This document shows, piece after piece, positions 1-8,173 of a stretch of DNA of 64,000 nucleotides. This stretch comes from Clostridium sp. JN-1 (GTDB lineage Bacteria > Bacillota > Clostridia > Clostridiales > Clostridiaceae), in assembly GCF_003718715.1 (NCBI RefSeq), contig NZ_CP033465.1:744001-808000 (forward strand). The letters are read 5' to 3'. Position 1 is the first letter of the stretch, and every line of letters begins with the position of its first letter. The notes under the pieces were generated by a model. That model saw only the letters and a list, made by a program, of their open reading frames with translations. It was not told where the DNA came from and ran no database searches. The position numbers and the translations under genes were made by a program.

Positions 1-119
1 TTGTGAACTCTTTCCAAAATCAATCTTTTAAAAGTATCAAATAGGTTAATTGCTGTTTGTTCATCTTTTCCCTTTTTCATTGACGATTTTCCCTGGTTAT
101 GAAAATCGTAACAAAACAT
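1..119 (-). CDS. N-terminal 39 codons of an unidentified protein
   Basis: An open frame on the minus strand starts at ATG 119-117 and runs off the left edge of the window. A good ribosome binding site (GGGGAGAGG) lies just upstream of the start, which supports a real gene rather than a chance frame. The visible product begins MFCYDFHNQGKSSMKKGKDE and is polar and lysine-rich, with no signal peptide or membrane segment. I do not recognise the family from this fragment, and no function is proposed. Confidence 0.55.
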   Translation of the reverse strand, partial: MFCYDFHNQGKSSMKKGKDEQTAINLFDTFKRLILERVH

Positions 120-352
120 AACCTCTCCCCTCTTTTTATTTTTATTTCAACGATTTTTAAAAACCAATATATTTTATTAAATCTCCATAATATAAGATGT
201 TAAAGTAATAGTTTAACAATTTTTCCACCATTAACATCCATTTCAACCAACATTATAGTTTAATATTAATCAAACATCAATGCAGAACAAAAAACGGTTT
301 GTGTCAATTATATAACTTGAAACCTATTTTGTAGATTATATTAAAAAACGGA

Positions 353-388
353 AAAATTTTGGATGGGCAAAAATCTATCCAAAATTTT
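353..388. terminator. Perfect 12-bp inverted repeat, possible terminator
   Basis: The arms AAAATTTTGGAT (353-364) and ATCCAAAATTTT (377-388) enclose a 12-nt loop. On the minus strand the stem is followed by a modest T-rich run (near 344-350). No gene ends here on either strand, so it may terminate an unseen small transcript or act as an insulator. Confidence 0.35.
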
Positions 389-440
389 AAACAATCTTAT
401 GATCAATAATCTGTATTAGAAAAATTATATTAATATATCT

Positions 441-468
441 TTGTTTATTTTGAATAATAGTATATAAT
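441..468 (+). promoter_or_regulatory. Likely sigma-A promoter of truA
   Basis: TTGTTT (441-446) and a perfect TATAAT (463-468) are separated by 16 bp, about 55 bp upstream of the truA start. Confidence 0.5.
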
Positions 469-524
469 TTATATGTTTATGGAAAAAACTAATTTAAGAA
501 TAACTAAATAAAAGGCGGTATTAT

Positions 525-1262
525 ATGAGAAATTTGAAATTATCAATTGAGTACGATGGAAGTAAGTATAAAGGATGGCAAAAGCAAAAAGAAGGAATTT
601 TAACTGTACAGGCAAAACTAGAAAATGTTTTAAGTAAGATGACTGAAGAAGACATCCAAGTAATAGGATGCGGCAGAACTGATACTGGTGTTCATGCAGA
701 AGATTACATAGCAAACTTTCATACAAATTGTACATTGAGTATAGATGATATGTTAGATTATTTATACAAGTTTTTACCTGAAGATATAGTAGTAAAATCC
801 ATGAAGGATACTTCAGAGCGATTTCATGCAAGATATAATGCTAAATCTAAAACTTATGTATATACGATAAATAATAATAAGTTTAGAGATGTATTTAATA
901 GAAAGTATGTATATCATATTGATCAAAAGCTTGATTTGAATAAAATGAGGAGTGCAGCTGAAGTTTTAGTTGGAACTCATGATTTCCAAAGCTTTACTAG
1001 ATTAAAATCTAGTAATAAATCAACTGTTAAAACCATCAATTATATAAAGATAAATGAGAATAATGGGATGATATCCATAGAGATAAATGGAAATTCATTT
1101 TTACTTAACATGGTGAGAATAATTACTGGAACCCTTATAGAAGTGGGTATGGGAAAAATTGAGGATAAGGATGTAAAAGAAATATTAGAGAAAAAGGAAA
1201 GACCGGAAACAATCCCCATAGCTCAAGCAAAAGGGTTGTGTTTAAAAACTGTTCAATATTAA
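525..1262 (+). CDS. truA: tRNA pseudouridine(38-40) synthase TruA
   Basis: TruA converts uridines 38-40 in the anticodon arm of tRNAs to pseudouridine in the cytoplasm. The 245-residue product has the usual family length. The signature [10 protein letters not shown] sits at residues 49-58, with the catalytic Asp at 53, and the conserved [10 protein letters not shown] segment is near residues 190-200. AAAGGCGG is the ribosome binding site for the ATG at 525. In many clostridia truA follows the energy-coupling transporter genes and rplQ. Here it appears to be monocistronic, followed by a long palindromic repeat (R1a) and the convergent cooS gene. Identity is secure. Confidence 0.96.
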   Translation: MRNLKLSIEYDGSKYKGWQKQKEGILTVQAKLENVLSKMTEEDIQVIGCGRTDTGVHAEDYIANFHTNCTLSIDDMLDYLYKFLPEDIVVKSMKDTSERFHARYNAKSKTYVYTINNNKFRDVFNRKYVYHIDQKLDLNKMRSAAEVLVGTHDFQSFTRLKSSNKSTVKTINYIKINENNGMISIEINGNSFLLNMVRIITGTLIEVGMGKIEDKDVKEILEKKERPETIPIAQAKGLCLKTVQY

Positions 1263-1274
1263 ACTTTTATTTTG

Positions 1275-1583
1275 GCAGCATACCATACCCTGCGTGCAAA
1301 CTAAGTTTTAAGCTAAAAGTAATGTATAGTTATTTTAATTTGCAAATCAACTTACACGCAGAGATATATTTGTAAAATGATAGCACATTTAAAAAGTTTT
1401 TTACAGCTCTTAGTGAAGTATTTTAGAAAATCTTAGTAGATTATATATTGTTTGAGCTTGCGAGTTTATATAATCTACTTAGATTTTCAAAATACAAGCT
1501 TAGAGCTGTTAAAACTTTTTAACGTGCTGAAATTTGCAAATATATCCCGAGTGTAAGTTAAGCTGCAAACTACAAACCCTATA
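1275..1583. repeat. R1a: long imperfect palindromic repeat between convergent truA and cooS
   Basis: The right end (GTGTAAGTTAAGC... AAACCCTATA at 1574-1583) matches the ends of R1b, R1c and R1d. An internal block at about 1289-1362 (GCGTGCAAACTAAG through CAACTTACACGCAGAG) is nearly identical, in opposite orientation, to about 34118-34200 in R1d. The centre (1380-1540) folds on itself: AAAAAGTTTTTTACAGCTCT pairs with a later copy of AGAGCTGTTAAAACTTTT. The left TAGGGTTT end seen in other copies is missing, so this copy is rearranged or truncated. No gene is present. Confidence 0.8.
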
Positions 1584-1585
1584 AA

Positions 1586-3508
1586 TTAACTTAAACCCAT
1601 TTCTTTTCTTTTTTTAAGTATATGACTTTCAATACCATCTGCAATTTCTGGAGGATTGTCACCTAAAGCTAATTTACCTCCAGTTACATCTTCACACTTT
1701 TTAGTTAGTAAGTCTATAAGTTTTGGAGCACCAGTCATAAAAGGAGTGGGGGATAAATGAGTATAAGTACCATAAGCTAGTGCAAAAATTCCATCTATGG
1801 TTGCTTTCTGTTCCATCCATGCCGGTGCAGTAATAGCTATTGGAAGCTGAGGAATATCAACATTAAGATGATCTGCAAGTGCAGTAACTAACATGGATAT
1901 TCTACCAGTATCTGTACAAGTTCCAAAACTCAACACAGGAGGAATTTTAAGCATGCTGCAAACTTCTCTTAGACCGCTTCCTGCAAGGTCATTTGCTGCT
2001 TCTAAGGTACAAAGTCCAGCAACTTCAAGGGCGTGATTTCCGCAGCCTCCGCTTACTACTAGTATATCTCTTTTTATAAGTTCTTTTGTTAGGTTTATTG
2101 TAACCCAATCTTGAGGACCATTTCTTAAAGTAGAACAGTTTACAAGTGCTACTATTCCTTTTATTTTTCCAGAAGCTATTACATCAACTAGGGGATCAAG
2201 TTTGTTTCCAAGAGCACCTAAGACAGCCTCAGTAGAGAAGCCGGCTATAGCTTTTTGAGTTCTCTTTGGAACAACTGCTTTTATATTTCTTTCTTTTCTC
2301 TTGCGGAAATTTTCTATTCCAAGGTCAATTAATTTATCTGCCATACCGTCAACTTTTGATGGGTCATATGGAATCTTATATTTAAGTCCTGGTAAATCTA
2401 TGATAGTGCTTACTGAAACTAGAGTTATTTGATATTTTTCAGCATACATATCTATAGCTGGAGGTGAACAGTTTTCTTCCATTGCAAATACATCCACGGC
2501 ACCAGTGGCTAACAGCGGTTCTATGCTGAGCCAGTCTCCCGTGTGACCTACAAAAGTTTTATCCATATCAAATCTTTGCAGGAGTTCTTGACCAGTTTCT
2601 ATTGAACCAACAATTCTAAGTCCCTTTGCTCCAGCAGATATTGCCTTTTGCTGCACTTCATCTGTTCTTGCCTTTAATATTGATGCAGCGCCGGGCCACG
2701 GCTGATGTCCATTAAATACTATATTTACATAGTCTGGATCCATAACTCCCAAATCCATATTTACTTCATGAGGTTTTGGAGTCCCAAAAAGTATATCTTG
2801 AACCATTTCAAGTCCTATTTGAGAATTATATATTGTGGCTATACCAAGTCTAAGTGCTTTCATTGCAAGAGAAACATGGCTTCCATCTACATTTGTAAGA
2901 CAGCTGGCAACACAATTTTGTTCCTCATGTACTGAACCAGCTGGGTATATACCTAATTTTCTCCAAACTTCTTTTCTCTTTTTAGGAGCAAAAGCTTTAA
3001 CCATTATATTGTCTTCTTCTACACCAATTCTTTGTTGATCTTCAAGTAAAGTGGCAAGTTCAATTGCCATATCGTTAACTTCTTGATTTGTATTTATTCC
3101 TACTTTTTCACACATCCACTTAAGCTTATTTATGTCAGTAATTTTAAAAGGTGTTTTTCCTTCAGCTGTGGCTTTTAAAGTTCTAAAGGCTTCATAAGCA
3201 TGATGGCTATATGTACCACTTCCCATTATATTCTTTAAAAGAAAGTTTCTCATTGCCATAGCATCTGGACCTATTCCGCATACACCCCTGTCTTGACCAG
3301 TTTTCTCGCTGATTCTACAAGGTCCGTTTGAACAAAGTTGGCAGCTTAACCCTTGAAGACAAAATTTGCAGCGGATTTTTTCTTGAAGTTCATATCTGTC
3401 AAAGACATTTGACATTTTGTCTTCTCTTATCCTTTTTAGCATTTCTTCAACAGAATCATGGTAACTAGCTCTTTTATTCAAAGTAGTTTGGGTCATAAAT
3501 TTATTCAC
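1586..3508 (-). CDS. cooS: CooS-type carbon monoxide dehydrogenase homologue with altered C-cluster ligands
   Basis: The CooS family interconverts CO and CO2 using a Ni-Fe-S C-cluster plus B and D iron-sulfur clusters. The 640-residue length is normal. Cys47 and Cys50 form a CxxC motif like the short-spaced D-cluster type; Cys56, 59, 64 and 77 fit the B-cluster. By comparison with C. hydrogenoformans CODH-II, the C-cluster set is His267 (NGHQPWPG), Cys346 (TGAVD...ENC), Cys457, Cys488 and Cys530. The position of CODH-II Cys295 (GICCTGNE) is GSIETGQE here, so Glu303 replaces a ligand of the unique iron. The catalytic-lysine region (WMEQKAT) is kept. No cooF, cooC or acs gene is adjacent. It may be a specialised homologue rather than a working CO oxidase. 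Confidence 0.9.
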   Translation of the reverse strand: MNKFMTQTTLNKRASYHDSVEEMLKRIREDKMSNVFDRYELQEKIRCKFCLQGLSCQLCSNGPCRISEKTGQDRGVCGIGPDAMAMRNFLLKNIMGSGTYSHHAYEAFRTLKATAEGKTPFKITDINKLKWMCEKVGINTNQEVNDMAIELATLLEDQQRIGVEEDNIMVKAFAPKKRKEVWRKLGIYPAGSVHEEQNCVASCLTNVDGSHVSLAMKALRLGIATIYNSQIGLEMVQDILFGTPKPHEVNMDLGVMDPDYVNIVFNGHQPWPGAASILKARTDEVQQKAISAGAKGLRIVGSIETGQELLQRFDMDKTFVGHTGDWLSIEPLLATGAVDVFAMEENCSPPAIDMYAEKYQITLVSVSTIIDLPGLKYKIPYDPSKVDGMADKLIDLGIENFRKRKERNIKAVVPKRTQKAIAGFSTEAVLGALGNKLDPLVDVIASGKIKGIVALVNCSTLRNGPQDWVTINLTKELIKRDILVVSGGCGNHALEVAGLCTLEAANDLAGSGLREVCSMLKIPPVLSFGTCTDTGRISMLVTALADHLNVDIPQLPIAITAPAWMEQKATIDGIFALAYGTYTHLSPTPFMTGAPKLIDLLTKKCEDVTGGKLALGDNPPEIADGIESHILKKRKEMGLS

Positions 3509-3552
3509 TCCTTTAACTTTTATATGTTAATAGATTCCTTTTAATTAGTATA

Positions 3553-3582
3553 TCTATGTATATATAAATTAGTCTGTCAAGT
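3553..3582 (-). promoter_or_regulatory. Likely cooS promoter
   Basis: On the minus strand TTGACA (3582-3577) is followed after 18 bp by TAGATA (3558-3553), about 45 bp upstream of the cooS start. Confidence 0.5.
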
Positions 3583-3628
3583 ATTATCATAATTTCCTAG
3601 TTAATTGAAAAAGTAAGATACATATTGT

Positions 3629-3756
3629 TAAAGTTAGCTGTAGGATATACTATAAAATACAAGAATTAATTTGGAAAAATAAGTATATAATAATTTTAGA
3701 TAAGTAAAGGCATAATAATATTGATAAATTAAAGCACTTCTTGTTTTAGAAGTGCT
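3629..3756 (+). ncRNA. Candidate short orphan transcript with promoter and terminator
   Basis: TTGTTA, a 17-bp spacer and TACTAT (about 3629-3657) form a plausible promoter. About 75 bp further on is the hairpin AGCACTTCT/AGAAGTGCT (3733-3756), followed by a T-rich tract. No open frame with a ribosome binding site lies between them. The unit sits ahead of the M16 gene, so it could be a small RNA or an attenuated leader for that gene. Confidence 0.3.
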
Positions 3757-3842
3757 CTAATTTTATTTTAAACAAACTGTCTGAAGATTCACCCTATAGT
3801 AAAATATCCATATAAAGTAAACGTATACAAGGGGGACGTTAA

Positions 3843-6800
3843 ATGATTAAAAGATTGAAGGGCATAACAATATTAACTACACTTTTAATATTTGCATCAC
3901 AGACATTTGCAGTGCAGACATTAAATAGTGTTAAAGCATCAGAAACAAATACACAATTAATAACCATGTCTATAGATGATGATTCTTTAGGAGGATTTAA
4001 ATTAATTTCTAAGAAGTGGATAAAAGATATAAAATCAACTGCTTATATTTATGAACATTTTAAAAGCGGTGCACATCTCATATATCTTGAAAATGACAGT
4101 GACAATAAAATGATGTGTGTAAATTTTCGCACACCTTCAAAGGACAATACAGGTGTAAATCATGTAATAGAACATTCTGTACTTGAAGGTTCCGAAAAGT
4201 ATCCAGTTAAAGATCTTCTAAATCAACTTATGAAACAATCCATGAGTACATTTTTAAATGCATTTACATCGGACAATAGTACAAGTTATCCTGTATCTAG
4301 CAAGAGTGATAAGGATTTCCAAAACTTAATGAGTGTGTATTTAGATTCAGTTTTTTACCCTAATGTATTAAAAGATAAGAAGATTTTTGAACAGGAAGGC
4401 ATAAGATATGAACTCAATTCTCCAGATAGTGAATTAAAGTACAATGGCATAGTATATAATGAAATGAAAGGAGATTACTCTTCCCCTGACTGGATTTTAA
4501 GCAGAGCTATACAGCAATCCTTATTTCCAGATACTTCTTATAAGTATGAATCCGGCGGACTTCCAGACGAAATACCAAAGCTAACTTACGATGAACTTGT
4601 GGATACATACAATAGCAATTACAATCCTTCAAATAGTTATTTTTATCTATATGGCAAAATGGACATTAATAGTAAGTTGAAATTTATAGGTGACAATTAC
4701 TTAAATAAAATACCGAAAAAGCAAGTAAATACAGAACTTAAGATTCAAAAACCTTTTACTAAAATGGTTGAAAAGAAGGTATCATATCCTGTTGAAAGCG
4801 GAACAAATACTAAAAATAAAACTTATTTAAGTTTAAATTATGTAATTGATGAAGTCACAAATGAAGAATTAGTTAACTCATTTAAATTTATCAGTACACT
4901 TTTAGGCGGACTCCCATCTTCACCCATCACAAAAGCCTTAAAAGATAATGGATTTGGCTGTAACGTATCAGTTAAATTTAATGCTGACAGTATTCAACCT
5001 GTTCTTAGTATAGCAGCAGAAAATGTTAATGAAAATCAAAGAAATAAATTTAAGAAAGTTATTGCAGATACACTTCAGGGTATAGTTAAAAATGGAATAG
5101 ATGAAAGTTTATTAAATGCAGTTGAAAAAAGACAAAATTACAGCAGGAGAGTGATGCAGGGAGATTATGCATTAGCATATAATAATTTAATTATGATGAG
5201 CTGGCTTTGTGGGGGAGATCCTACAACATTTTTAAATATAGATGCTGATTTAACTTATGCTAAAAGTAATGCACAAAATCTTATAAAAAAATATTTGCTG
5301 GATAATAACCATTCATCCTTAGTAGCTTTGGTGCCAAAACCTGGACTTGAAGAAAAAAATGAAGCTTTACTTAAAGGAAAATTAGCAAAATACAAGGCTT
5401 CGCTTTCAAAAGATCAAATAAATGAACTTGTTAAAGATACACAGGACTTAAAGAAGTGGCAGGAAACACCACCATCAAAGGAAGAACTAAATACACTTCC
5501 AACATTATCACGCTCAGATATAAATAAAAATGTTAAGGAATATAAAACTGTAGAAAAAAATGAAAGTGGTTTTAAAGTTTTAGATCATCCTATAAATACT
5601 AATGGATTGGATATTGTAACGATGTATTTTGATACTGCTAAGGTACCTCAGGATAAACTAGGATACATATACTTATTAAATAATGTTCTTGGTAATATAG
5701 ATACAAAAAATTATTCTAAGGAAAAGTTATTAGAACAAAATATGATAAATGGAAGCACGGCATTTTATACTAATTGTTTAGTTAAAAATGGAGACAATGA
5801 TTCCTATTTCCCAAAGTTTGCTGCACAAATATCATCTGCAGACGATAACTTATCGCCATCTTTTGATCTTTTAAAAGAAGTTATTTTTAATTCAAATTTA
5901 AGTGATAAGGCTAGATTGAAAGAAATAATAAAGCAGATGAGGATAAAACAAGAACAATCTAGAGCATATGATGGAAATACTATGGGTTTTCAAAAAGTTT
6001 TATCATATATGTCTGGTTCCGGCAGATATCAAAATTATGTTAATGATGGACTATATGCATTTATATGTGATCTTAATAAAAACTTTGATAGTAAGAGTGA
6101 TGAAATTGTTCAAAATCTGCAGCAAGTTAGAGATATTGTATTCAATAAACAGGATATGATTGCAAGTTTTATTGGAAATGATGATAATTATAGAAATTTT
6201 GCAGATAATTTTAGTAAGTTTGCTGCTAATCTTAAAGATGAAAAATTGCAGACGTATAAATACAGCTTTGACAGTTCTAAGATAAATGAAGGGATTATCA
6301 TTCCTTCAAAAGTTCAATATGTATTTAAAGGCGGAGATCTTAAAAAATCAGGATATACACAAAGTGGTAAGTATATGGTACTTCAAAACATAATAGATGG
6401 TTACTTGTGGAACAACATAAGGATTAAAGGAGGCGCTTATGGGGCAGGATCAAGTATGAATAATGGTACTATTTTGTTCCATTCTTATATGGATCCTAAT
6501 TTAAAAGAGACCTTGGATGTTTTTAATGGAATACCTGAATACTTAAAGAACTTTAATGTGGATGAAAAGCAGATGGATAACTATATAATAAGTGCAGCTT
6601 CAAATGTAGATAATCAATACAATTATGTTAATACACTTATAGGACCTGCAGGAGATGGAATTACAGCGGATGAACTGTATTTAGAAGGCATAAATCAATC
6701 TGACATTCAGAAGCAAAGAGATGAACTTGTATCTACTACAGAACAAGATATAAGAGATTTTGCACCTGTTATGGATGCTGTATTAAAGCAAAATTACATT

Positions 6801-6896
6801 TGTGTTGTAGGTGGAGAATCAAAGATAGAAGAAAATAAGGATAATTTTAGTACGATAGAAAATGTACTAACTTCAAAAGAAGAAAAAGATAACTAA
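3843..6896 (+). CDS. Secreted M16-family zinc metalloprotease (presequence-protease type)
   Basis: The 1017-residue product begins with a signal-like segment (MIKRLKG followed by a hydrophobic run to about residue 24, ending near TFAVQ), so export is likely. The inverted zinc motif HxxEH is present as HVIEH (residues 107-111) inside VNHVIEHSVLEGS, and the further glutamate ligand is expected in YNEMKGDY near residue 205. Length and arrangement, two M16 halves joined by an M16C-associated linker, match presequence-protease (PreP/Cym1) relatives that degrade peptides. The second half has no zinc motif, as is normal for the family. The gene appears monocistronic. The substrate is unknown; extracellular peptide degradation is an inference. 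Confidence 0.88.
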   Translation: MIKRLKGITILTTLLIFASQTFAVQTLNSVKASETNTQLITMSIDDDSLGGFKLISKKWIKDIKSTAYIYEHFKSGAHLIYLENDSDNKMMCVNFRTPSKDNTGVNHVIEHSVLEGSEKYPVKDLLNQLMKQSMSTFLNAFTSDNSTSYPVSSKSDKDFQNLMSVYLDSVFYPNVLKDKKIFEQEGIRYELNSPDSELKYNGIVYNEMKGDYSSPDWILSRAIQQSLFPDTSYKYESGGLPDEIPKLTYDELVDTYNSNYNPSNSYFYLYGKMDINSKLKFIGDNYLNKIPKKQVNTELKIQKPFTKMVEKKVSYPVESGTNTKNKTYLSLNYVIDEVTNEELVNSFKFISTLLGGLPSSPITKALKDNGFGCNVSVKFNADSIQPVLSIAAENVNENQRNKFKKVIADTLQGIVKNGIDESLLNAVEKRQNYSRRVMQGDYALAYNNLIMMSWLCGGDPTTFLNIDADLTYAKSNAQNLIKKYLLDNNHSSLVALVPKPGLEEKNEALLKGKLAKYKASLSKDQINELVKDTQDLKKWQETPPSKEELNTLPTLSRSDINKNVKEYKTVEKNESGFKVLDHPINTNGLDIVTMYFDTAKVPQDKLGYIYLLNNVLGNIDTKNYSKEKLLEQNMINGSTAFYTNCLVKNGDNDSYFPKFAAQISSADDNLSPSFDLLKEVIFNSNLSDKARLKEIIKQMRIKQEQSRAYDGNTMGFQKVLSYMSGSGRYQNYVNDGLYAFICDLNKNFDSKSDEIVQNLQQVRDIVFNKQDMIASFIGNDDNYRNFADNFSKFAANLKDEKLQTYKYSFDSSKINEGIIIPSKVQYVFKGGDLKKSGYTQSGKYMVLQNIIDGYLWNNIRIKGGAYGAGSSMNNGTILFHSYMDPNLKETLDVFNGIPEYLKNFNVDEKQMDNYIISAASNVDNQYNYVNTLIGPAGDGITADELYLEGINQSDIQKQRDELVSTTEQDIRDFAPVMDAVLKQNYICVVGGESKIEENKDNFSTIENVLTSKEEKDN

Positions 6897-6922
6897 AATT
6901 TTGCTGCATCATAATTATATTA

Positions 6923-6951
6923 TTGACAAGTAGAATAAGTAGTAATATATT
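6923..6951 (+). promoter_or_regulatory. Consensus promoter of the Rrf2 gene
   Basis: TTGACA (6923-6928), a 17-bp spacer and TATATT (6946-6951) form a near-consensus sigma-A promoter about 50 bp upstream of the Rrf2 start. Confidence 0.7.
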
Positions 6952-6983
6952 TAAAGTATACTAGTTGAGTATACTTTAAATAT
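6947..6983. promoter_or_regulatory. Perfect 16-bp-arm palindrome overlapping the Rrf2 promoter (operator)
   Basis: The arms ATATTTAAAGTATACT (6947-6962) and AGTATACTTTAAATAT (6968-6983) are perfectly complementary with a 5-bp spacer. The left arm begins within the -10 element and the repeat covers the expected start site, the classic position for autorepression by the Rrf2 protein encoded next. It could also form an RNA hairpin in the leader. Confidence 0.65.
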
Positions 6984-7003
6984 TACACATAAGGAGAAGA
7001 TAT

Positions 7004-7417
7004 ATGAGAATAACGCAGGAAGCAGATTATGCATTAAGAGTTGTACTTTATCTATCAAAAGTTGGATATGGAAATAAAGTAGATGCTGCCACTATTTCAG
7101 ATAGTCAAAGGATTCCACTGAGGTTTTTATTAAAGCTTTTAAGAAAACTTGTGGCTTCAGGTATAATAATTTCGTATAGGGGCAAAAATGGTGGGTATTC
7201 TCTAAACAAATTTCCAGAGGAAATTTCAATTAAAAATGTTGTTGAGTCAATAGATGGACCAATTTGTTTAAATAGATGTATACTTGATCCTAACTACTGT
7301 ACTGCAAAAAGAGCAGGGAAATGCGAAGTACATATGGTGCTTGAAAAAGTAAATAGAAATCTTACATCTGAACTTGAAAAAATTAATTTTGAAGATTTAA
7401 AAAATGGGAAACATTAG
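7004..7417 (+). CDS. Rrf2-family transcriptional regulator with four cysteines
   Basis: The 137-residue protein starts MRITQEADYALRVVLYLS, a typical Rrf2 N-terminus, with the winged-helix segment at about residues 25-70. Cys88, Cys92, Cys99 and Cys107 lie where IscR, NsrR and RsrR bind a 2Fe-2S or 4Fe-4S cluster, so iron-sulfur, nitric oxide or redox sensing is likely. The ribosome binding site is AAGGAG. A long palindrome overlaps its promoter and suggests autoregulation. It converges with pflA; whether it also controls the pfl or cooS genes cannot be read from the sequence. Assignment to the family is firm, the signal is not. Confidence 0.9.
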   Translation: MRITQEADYALRVVLYLSKVGYGNKVDAATISDSQRIPLRFLLKLLRKLVASGIIISYRGKNGGYSLNKFPEEISIKNVVESIDGPICLNRCILDPNYCTAKRAGKCEVHMVLEKVNRNLTSELEKINFEDLKNGKH

Positions 7418-7428
7418 TTTCCCATTTT
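7401..7428. terminator. Bidirectional terminator between rrf2 and pflA
   Basis: AAAATGGGAAAC (7401-7412) and GTTTCCCATTTT (7417-7428) form a perfect 12-bp stem with a 4-nt loop. It includes the Rrf2 stop codon and abuts the pflA stop. Confidence 0.75.
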
Positions 7429-8149
7429 AAATATAAAGTTTTTTTATTACGTATTTTTCAAATTCAAGCGCAGTATCTTTATCCATATCTTTTATTCCTT
7501 CAAGTTTATAGTCAATTTTTAAATTTCTATACTTGTCTAATCCCAATGTGTGATAAGGTAAGATTTCAAACTTATCAACTTTGGATAGATCAATATATTC
7601 TTTTATTAAGCTAACTAATTTATCCATACACTCCTTACTATCCGTTATTCCAGGTACCATTACATGTCTAAGCCATATTCTAGAGTTTGAATTATTTACT
7701 GCTTTTACAAAGTTTAAAAATTCACTAATACCTTTTCCAGTTAAACTTTTATAACCATTGTCATCTATGCTTTTTACGTCGAGAATAACAAGATCTGTGT
7801 ATTTTAAAATCTCATCATACATACCAATGCCAAAGCCTGCTGTATCAACTGCTGTGTGTATATTATTAGCTTTACAAAGTTTTAAAAAATCAATTAAAAA
7901 TTCAGGCTGCATGAGAGGTTCGCCGCCGGAGCATGTTACCCCACCATTTGACTTTTCAAAGTAAACTTTAAATCTTTCAACTTTTTTTAAAAGCTCATCT
8001 GCACTTATATGAATTCCTGAATTTAATTTCCATGTCTCTGGATTGTGGCAAAATGCACACCTAATACTGCATCCTTGAAAAAATATAACTACACGTATTC
8101 CAGGGCCGTCAACCAAACCCATGCTTTCTATAGAATGAATATTTCCCAT
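7427..8149 (-). CDS. pflA: Pyruvate formate-lyase activating enzyme
   Basis: This radical SAM enzyme installs the glycyl radical on pyruvate formate-lyase. The 240-residue product carries the CxxxCxxC motif as CSIRCAFC (Cys27, Cys31, Cys34), binding the 4Fe-4S cluster that cleaves S-adenosylmethionine, followed by a GGEP-type segment (CSGGEPLMQPEF). Length is normal for PflA. It lies 24 bp downstream of pflB on the same strand and shares its promoter and riboswitch, ending at the terminator shared with rrf2. Identity is secure from sequence and context. Confidence 0.95.
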   Translation of the reverse strand: MGNIHSIESMGLVDGPGIRVVIFFQGCSIRCAFCHNPETWKLNSGIHISADELLKKVERFKVYFEKSNGGVTCSGGEPLMQPEFLIDFLKLCKANNIHTAVDTAGFGIGMYDEILKYTDLVILDVKSIDDNGYKSLTGKGISEFLNFVKAVNNSNSRIWLRHVMVPGITDSKECMDKLVSLIKEYIDLSKVDKFEILPYHTLGLDKYRNLKIDYKLEGIKDMDKDTALEFEKYVIKKLYI

Positions 8150-8173
8150 ACAAATCCCTTCAATAATTTAAAT

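Larger units (their letters stand above)
120..524. other. AT-rich intergenic region before truA
   Basis: This 405-bp stretch holds no convincing gene. It contains a 12-bp-arm hairpin at 353-388 and a likely sigma-A promoter for truA at 441-468. The rest is featureless AT-rich DNA. Confidence 0.6.
3509..3842. other. Divergent intergenic region between cooS and the M16 protease gene
   Basis: This 334-bp region carries a cooS promoter (3553-3582, minus strand), a possible independent short transcription unit on the plus strand (about 3625-3770), and the AGGGGGAC-like ribosome binding site of the M16 gene. No protein-coding gene is supported. Confidence 0.55.

Noticed and set aside
1280-1583. 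CRISPR or tandem repeat array
   Set aside because: The repeated pieces are palindromic arms, not regularly spaced direct repeats with unique spacers.
2705-3038. Plus-strand frames of 67-76 codons within cooS
   Set aside because: They lie antisense to a strongly supported gene, lack ribosome binding sites and have no recognisable domains.
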